Part shown: one piece after another, positions 59,604 through 64,000 of the stretch
How the letters are laid out: each line of letters starts with the position of its first letter
Position numbering within the stretch: the first letter of the stretch is position 1
NCBI GenBank assembly: GCA_021848465.1
Contig: JAJZUP010000001.1
Coordinates: 496,001 to 560,000, forward strand
Direction of reading: 5' to 3'
Length of the DNA stretch: 64,000 nucleotides
Source of the DNA: Pseudomonadota bacterium
Lineage (GTDB): Bacteria > Pseudomonadota > Gammaproteobacteria > Burkholderiales > Gallionellaceae
Program-made: the position numbers and the translations under genes
The notes under the pieces: generated by a model
What the model saw: the letters and a program-made list of their open reading frames with translations, nothing else
Told to the model about the DNA's origin: nothing
Database searches by the model: none

Positions 59604-62414
59604 ATGACAACGAATTCCGCAAAAACTCTGCTGCTGGTCGACGGCTCATCTTACCTGTATCGGGCCTTTCACGCGATGCCCGATTTGCGCAGCCCGGACG
59701 GACGGCCCACCGGCGCGATCCAGGGCGTGCTGAACATGCTGCGCCGCCTGCAAAAAGATTTTCCGGCGGATTATAGCGCCTGCGTGTTTGATGCCAAAGG
59801 CAAAACCTTCCGCGACGAGTGGTATCCAGAATACAAGGCGCACCGTCCGCCGATGCCGGACGACCTGCGCGCGCAGGTCGAACCGCTGCACGAAGCGGTC
59901 GCCGCCTACGGCTGGAACATCCTGATGATCGACGGCGTGGAAGCCGACGACGTGATCGGCACGCTGGCACAACAGGCCGCCGCCAAAGGCGTGCGCTGCG
60001 TGATCTCCACCGGCGACAAGGACCTGACGCAACTGGTCAACGAGCACGTGCTGTGGGTCAACACCATGAGCGAAGAGATGCTGGATGCGGACGGCGTGGC
60101 CGCGAAATTCGGCGTGCCGCCGGAACGCATCGTGGATTACCTCGCGCTGGTCGGCGACACCGTCGACAACGTGCCGGGCGTGACCAAGTGCGGGCCAAAA
60201 ACCGCCGTGAAATGGCTGGGCGAATACGGCACGCTGGACAACCTGGTTGCGCATGCCGCGGAAGTGAAAGGCGTGGTCGGCGACAACCTGCGCGCCGCGC
60301 TGGACTGGCTGCCGCTCGGGCGCAAGCTGGTCACCGTGAAATGCGATGTCGAGTTGCCGGTGCATTTCGACCAGCTCACCCCGCCGCCGCAGGACAAGGA
60401 AAAGCTGCGCACGCTGTTCGAGGGCTTCGGCTTCCGCACCTGGTTGCGCGAGATCAACGGCGAGGCGCCGGCGGCATCCGCGCCGCGCGCCGCAGCGCCG
60501 ACGTTGCAGCGCCAGTTCGAGCCGCAGCCCGCCGGAGAGTTGTTCCAGAACGACACCTCGCAGTACCAGGCCATCCTGACCGAGGCGCAACTGGAAACCT
60601 GGCTGCACAAACTGATGCAGGCCGAGCTGGTGAGCCTCGATACCGAAACCACCAGCCTGGAAGCGATGCAAGCGCAACTGGTTGGCATCTCGTTCGCAAT
60701 CACCCCGCACGAGGCCGCCTACCTGCCGCTGGCGCACAATTATCCCGGCGCGCCGCAGCAACTGGAGCGCGCGCATGCGCTGCACAAGCTCAAGCACTGG
60801 CTGGAAAGTCCGGTGCACAAGAAAGTCGGGCAAAACCTGAAATACGACCAGCACGTATTTGCCAACCACGGCATCGCCCTGCGCGGCATCGCCGAAGATA
60901 CGCTGCTGCAATCCTACGTGCTGGAGTCGCACAAGCCGCACGACCTGGAAAATCTGGTGCTGCGCCACCTCGGCCTGAAAACCATTCCCTATACCGAAGT
61001 GGTGGGCAAGGGAGCCAAGCAGATCGGCTTCGACCAGGTGGACATCGACACCGCCGCCCGCTATGCCGCCGAAGATGCCGACATTACCTTGCGCCTGTAC
61101 CGGCACTTCGCGCCGCAACTGGCTAGCGCAAGCGCGCATACCCCGCATGCAGGAGCGCCCTTGCTCGTGAACGGCGGCGGCCCCGACGGCTTGAACTACG
61201 TGTACCGCAGCATCGAGCTGCCGGTGCGCGAAGTGCTGTTCAAGATGGAATGCAACGGCGTGCTGATCGACACCGCCAAGCTGGCGCGGCAAAGCCATGA
61301 GCTGGGTTTGAAGCTGAATGAAATCGAACGGCAGGCATTCGCGGCCGCCGGCCAGCCGTTCAACCTGAGCTCGCCCAAGCAATTGCAGGAAATCCTGTTC
61401 GACAAGCTCGGCATCCCGTCGAAGAAAAAAACCGCCACCGGCGCGCGCTCCACCGACGAAGAAGTGTTGCAGGAACTCGCGCTCGATTACCCGCTGCCGA
61501 AAATCATCCTCGAGCATCGCGGGCTGGCGAAACTGAAATCCACCTACACCGACAAGTTGCCGCAGATGGTGAACCGTGCCACCGGGCGCGTGCACACCAA
61601 CTACGCGCAAGCCGTGGCGGTGACCGGGCGGCTGGCGTCGAACGACCCCAACCTGCAAAACATCCCGGTGCGCACGCCGGAAGGCCGCCGCATCCGCGAG
61701 GCCTTCATCGCGCCGCCGGGCTCGCGCATCGTTTCCGCCGACTATTCGCAGATCGAGCTGCGCATCATGGCCCACCTCTCCGGCGATGAGGGCCTGCTGA
61801 AAGCCTTTGCCGAAGGGCGCGACATTCACCGCGCCACCGCCGCCGAGGTGTTCGGCGTCGCGCTCGACGCGGTCAGCAGCGAACAGCGCCGCTACGCCAA
61901 GGTCATCAACTTCGGCCTGATCTACGGCATGTCCGCCTTCGGCCTCGCCAGCCAGCTCGACATCGAGCGCAGCGCGGCGCAGCAATACATTGACCTCTAC
62001 TTCGCGCGCTATCCCGGCGTGAAGCGCTACATGGACGAAACCCGCCTGCAAGCCAAGCAGCAAGGCTACGTCGAAACCGTGTTCGGCAGAAGGTTGTGGC
62101 TGCCCGAGATCAACGGTGCCAACGGCATGCGCCGCCAGGCCGCCGAGCGCGCCGCCATCAACGCGCCGATGCAAGGCACTGCCGCCGACCTGATCAAGCT
62201 CGCGATGATCGCGGTGCAGGACTGGCTGGAGAAAGAAAAACTGCACACCAAGCTGATCATGCAGGTGCACGACGAACTGGTGCTCGAAGTGCCGGAGCAA
62301 GAGTTGGCCTTGGTGAAGGAAAAACTACGCGAGCTGATGTGTACTGTCGCCGCACTCAAGGTGCCGCTCGAAGTGGGATTGGGTGAGGGCGGGAATTGGG
62401 ATGAGGCGCATTAA
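59604..62414 (+). CDS. polA: DNA polymerase I
   Basis: PolA fills gaps and removes RNA primers. The protein (936 aa) has the 5'-3' exonuclease domain (LLLVDGSSYLYRAFHA; DDVIGTLA; GDKDLTQLV), a 3'-5' proofreading domain with catalytic Asp and Glu in SLDTETTSLE, and the polymerase domain (VSADYSQIELRIMAHLSGD; RRYAKVINFGLIYGMSAFGLA; MQVHDELVLEV). The linker between proofreading and polymerase domains (about 505-530) has some 20 extra residues (HAGAPLLVNGGGPDG) with repeat-like coding sequence. The ATG at 59604 is preferred over longer frames that enter the LOG gene. Confidence 0.97.
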   Translation: MTTNSAKTLLLVDGSSYLYRAFHAMPDLRSPDGRPTGAIQGVLNMLRRLQKDFPADYSACVFDAKGKTFRDEWYPEYKAHRPPMPDDLRAQVEPLHEAVAAYGWNILMIDGVEADDVIGTLAQQAAAKGVRCVISTGDKDLTQLVNEHVLWVNTMSEEMLDADGVAAKFGVPPERIVDYLALVGDTVDNVPGVTKCGPKTAVKWLGEYGTLDNLVAHAAEVKGVVGDNLRAALDWLPLGRKLVTVKCDVELPVHFDQLTPPPQDKEKLRTLFEGFGFRTWLREINGEAPAASAPRAAAPTLQRQFEPQPAGELFQNDTSQYQAILTEAQLETWLHKLMQAELVSLDTETTSLEAMQAQLVGISFAITPHEAAYLPLAHNYPGAPQQLERAHALHKLKHWLESPVHKKVGQNLKYDQHVFANHGIALRGIAEDTLLQSYVLESHKPHDLENLVLRHLGLKTIPYTEVVGKGAKQIGFDQVDIDTAARYAAEDADITLRLYRHFAPQLASASAHTPHAGAPLLVNGGGPDGLNYVYRSIELPVREVLFKMECNGVLIDTAKLARQSHELGLKLNEIERQAFAAAGQPFNLSSPKQLQEILFDKLGIPSKKKTATGARSTDEEVLQELALDYPLPKIILEHRGLAKLKSTYTDKLPQMVNRATGRVHTNYAQAVAVTGRLASNDPNLQNIPVRTPEGRRIREAFIAPPGSRIVSADYSQIELRIMAHLSGDEGLLKAFAEGRDIHRATAAEVFGVALDAVSSEQRRYAKVINFGLIYGMSAFGLASQLDIERSAAQQYIDLYFARYPGVKRYMDETRLQAKQQGYVETVFGRRLWLPEINGANGMRRQAAERAAINAPMQGTAADLIKLAMIAVQDWLEKEKLHTKLIMQVHDELVLEVPEQELALVKEKLRELMCTVAALKVPLEVGLGEGGNWDEAH

Positions 62415-62440
62415 CGCATGCTGATCGCTGCCCGGTGGAA

Positions 62441-62474
62441 AGGTGCATTTCTTGTCTTGCCAAGAAATGCACTT
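62441..62474. terminator. Strong hairpin after polA, before the AT-rich orphan gene
   Basis: GTGCATTTCTTG (62443-62454) pairs perfectly with CAAGAAATGCAC (62461-62472) around a 6-base loop, and the stem can extend outward by two weak pairs. It lies 28 bp after the polA stop. There is no long T-tract, so it may be an RNA stabiliser, an imperfect terminator or a boundary of an inserted segment. Confidence 0.6.
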
Positions 62475-62501
62475 AATCACTAAAACAAGAAGCTCGCATC
62501 T

Positions 62502-63248
62502 ATGACTGCAAGAATTTATCTGTTGATCAAGGTATTTGACAAAGAGGAATATGCGGATGCCTTTATTCAGAAAGGCGAATTGTTTTGCAGAACTCTTGGT
62601 GATTTCAAGCGTATTGAAAATGATGCGGCAAGGGGTGATACATACGAAGGTGTTACAGACTGGCACCAACCGGACAAAATAACTCTGACCCTTACTTTCA
62701 AAGACAAGGATGGTGTGGAAAAAACGATACCGATTGAGAAATTGGCAGGTCCTGTTGTTGTGCAAAGTAACGGATATGATAAGTTGAATCTCTACTGTAT
62801 GTATGCAGTCAATTCTCAAGAATTTGAGGAATCCTATGAGACTGAAGAAGAAAGAATTCGTATTGTTGAAAGTATCAACACAATGCTCAAGGAAAGAAGC
62901 ACCCTTAGCAATGAAGTTCAATCTTTAGGGGAGTTTGCTGTTGTTGTTTATCAGGTGGAAAAATTCATAGGCAGGGTAAAGAATGCAGCCAAGGAAGGAA
63001 ATTTTGCCTGCTGGAACGGTTTGATTGACTACTATGATCCAGATACGTTTCATGGAAGCTTCAAGGAGCTTGAAGCTGTTTTCAGGAAAAGAAGCATCTA
63101 TAAGCATCAAAATGAATATCGCTTTGCTTTTGGTTCACATGGGCCAGCAGGTAATAAGGTAATTCATCTTGGCTCTTTAGAGAGTATCGCTATTAAAGTG
63201 CCAACTAGAGAGATAAACGATAAGGTTCAACTGAAGCTTGTTGAGTAG
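62502..63248 (+). CDS. AT-rich orphan gene, unknown function (possible DUF2971-like)
   Basis: The protein (248 aa) has no signal peptide or membrane segment. Segments such as FIQKGELFCRTLGDFKRIENDAARGDTYEGV near the N-terminus and YKHQNEYRFAFG near the C-terminus resemble the general layout of DUF2971-type proteins, some of which occur beside defence genes; this is a weak impression. The codons are far more A/T-rich than polA and later genes, so recent transfer is likely. It is bounded by a perfect hairpin on the left (62441-62474) and a palindrome on the right (63255-63281). No partner gene is adjacent. Confidence 0.6.
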   Translation: MTARIYLLIKVFDKEEYADAFIQKGELFCRTLGDFKRIENDAARGDTYEGVTDWHQPDKITLTLTFKDKDGVEKTIPIEKLAGPVVVQSNGYDKLNLYCMYAVNSQEFEESYETEEERIRIVESINTMLKERSTLSNEVQSLGEFAVVVYQVEKFIGRVKNAAKEGNFACWNGLIDYYDPDTFHGSFKELEAVFRKRSIYKHQNEYRFAFGSHGPAGNKVIHLGSLESIAIKVPTREINDKVQLKLVE

Positions 63249-63254
63249 CCATGT

Positions 63255-63281
63255 AAGGTGGGCACATCGTGCCCTCCCTAC
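63255..63281. repeat. Short palindrome after the orphan gene
   Basis: GTAAGGTGGGCAC-ATC-GTGCCCTCCCTAC-type sequence: a perfect GGGCAC/GTGCCC stem with outer imperfect arms, 10 bp after the orphan gene stop. It resembles the GGGTGGGCAC...GTGCCCACC repeats found between genes in many betaproteobacteria. The remaining 80 bp up to the VF530-type gene show nothing recognisable. Confidence 0.6.
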
Positions 63282-63361
63282 ATCACCCGGCCGTGCGTGC
63301 AGCACTTCCGGTGGATAGGCCCCGTTGGCGCTGGTGTCCAGCAGTACCGGGATCAAAGGGC

Positions 63362-63583
63362 TCAGCGTTGCATTTGCCGCAAATACAACTCCTCCACCTT
63401 CGCCCGCGCCCATGGCGTGCGGCGCAGGAATTTCAAGCTGGATTTGATGCTCGGGTCATGGGTGAAGCAGCGGATGGGGACGGCTTCGCCCATGGCTTCC
63501 CAGCCGATTTTTTCCGACAGTTGTGTGACGATCATCTCAAGGGTGATACCCTCTAGCGGTGGGCGTTTGGTGTTTGCGTTCAT
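63362..63583 (-). CDS. VF530/DUF2132-family small protein
   Basis: The protein (73 aa) has the compact family sequence [32 protein letters not shown] and [25 protein letters not shown]. The fold is known from structural genomics as DNA-binding-like, without a firm function. It diverges from the DUF167 gene with a 23-bp gap. Confidence 0.9.
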   Translation of the reverse strand: MNANTKRPPLEGITLEMIVTQLSEKIGWEAMGEAVPIRCFTHDPSIKSSLKFLRRTPWARAKVEELYLRQMQR

Positions 63584-63606
63584 GGTTCAATTTTACAGGA
63601 GAAGTG

Positions 63607-63912
63607 ATGCAACCGTTTTGCTGGTGGGAGGACGATACGCTGGTGCTGAATATTCTTGGGCGCCCGCGTGCCAAGCAGACGCGCATCGGCAAGGTGATCG
63701 GCCACCAGCTTGAGGTGCACGTGGCGGAGATGCCGGTGCGCGGCCGTGCGACGGCGCATCTGGTGCGCTATCTGGCGGGGCGTTTCGATGTGTCCGAGGC
63801 GGCGATCACGGTGGTGTTCGGCGTGTACAACGTGAACAAGCAGTTGCGCATCAAGGCGCCGCAGCAATTGCCGGCGGTGATCGCCAAGCACCTAGAGCGT
63901 GCCGCCGGGTAA
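63607..63912 (+). CDS. DUF167/YggU-family protein
   Basis: The protein (101 aa) has the DUF167 pattern: LVLNILGRPRAKQTRIGKVIGHQLEVHVAEMPVRGRATAHLVRYLAGRFDVSEAAITVVFG. Family members are small, widely distributed and of unknown role. The ATG at 63607 follows AGGAGAAG. The remaining 88 bases of the window after its stop hold no feature I can name. Confidence 0.88.
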   Translation: MQPFCWWEDDTLVLNILGRPRAKQTRIGKVIGHQLEVHVAEMPVRGRATAHLVRYLAGRFDVSEAAITVVFGVYNVNKQLRIKAPQQLPAVIAKHLERAAG

Positions 63913-64000
63913 ATTCTCCCGTGCATTGAGCATGGTCAAAACGCCCGTGCTTCGGTACATTACGCGCCCGCCGCAGGGCGCATGAAAAATTCTATCGCGG

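Overview
The window reads as chromosomal DNA of an autotrophic betaproteobacterium. The best guess is the Nitrosomonadales, near the Gallionellaceae, but that is inferred from gene content and order and no marker gene was compared. Supporting signs are the order amgK-murU / lptD-surA-pdxA-rsmA, hemB of the magnesium type, the run xseB-ispA-dxs-folE2, ahcY-(holin-like)-metF behind an SAH riboswitch, AddAB-type recombination nuclease genes, and a phosphoribulokinase (Calvin cycle). Two genes of the kind found in nitrogen-fixation clusters sit behind a sigma54 promoter with a NifA-type upstream site, so the organism is probably also a diazotroph. No rRNA, tRNA, CRISPR array, transposase or prophage was seen.

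Layout. 1-4 kb, minus strand: ubiH (cut by the left edge), pepP, murU, amgK. 4-9.5 kb, plus: lptD, surA, pdxA, rsmA (outer membrane assembly, vitamin B6, ribosome maturation). 9.5-14.4 kb, plus: a small membrane protein, thiD-thiE-hemL-engB, a structured leader, and hemB. 14.4-16.6 kb, minus: groES-groEL behind a sigma32-like promoter and a CIRCE operator. 16.6-21.3 kb, plus: bioA, dacB and two outer-membrane barrel genes. 21.3-23.7 kb, minus: ubiD and an LpxL-type acyltransferase. 23.8-30 kb, plus: the methyl cycle (metK, SAH riboswitch, ahcY, metF), then trhP, a YhcH-like gene and a GNAT gene. 30-31.9 kb, plus: the nif-type operon (Fe4S4-LRV protein and partner). 31.9-34.3 kb, minus: a SpoIIAA-like protein, an EamA transporter and a Rieske oxygenase. 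34.4-41.7 kb, plus: xseB-ispA-dxs, folE2 followed by two degenerate copies of its tail, an amidotransferase and a GGDEF/EAL protein. 41.7-48.3 kb, plus: fdxA-addB-addA and a BFD-like protein. 48.3-50.5 kb: repeats, a barrel-gene fragment, a pyruvyl transferase, a shrunken Mut7-C protein and a DUF4389 protein. 50.7-56.7 kb, plus: a radical SAM gene, mgtC, prk, uvrD, a MEKHL protein and an AhpD-like protein. 56.7-59.6 kb, minus: a BPSS1780-type membrane protein, thrB, a DUF2782 protein and a LOG-family gene. 59.6-62.4 kb: polA. 62.4-64 kb: an AT-rich orphan gene, a VF530-type gene and a DUF167 gene.

The most interesting signals are the following. (1) The isolated NifA/sigma54-type operon for an Fe4S4-LRV protein. 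(2) A 16-bp palindrome, TGTCGCGTTWGCGACA, found both upstream of that operon and upstream of phosphoribulokinase. (3) Palindromic repeats translated in frame inside addA and the MEKHL gene, and perhaps polA. (4) Two 109-bp copies downstream of folE2 that end in the same peptide as FolE2. (5) A Mut7-C-type protein that seems to lack its central core. (6) A multi-hairpin leader before hemB. No stretch longer than about 300 bp lacks a gene or repeat.
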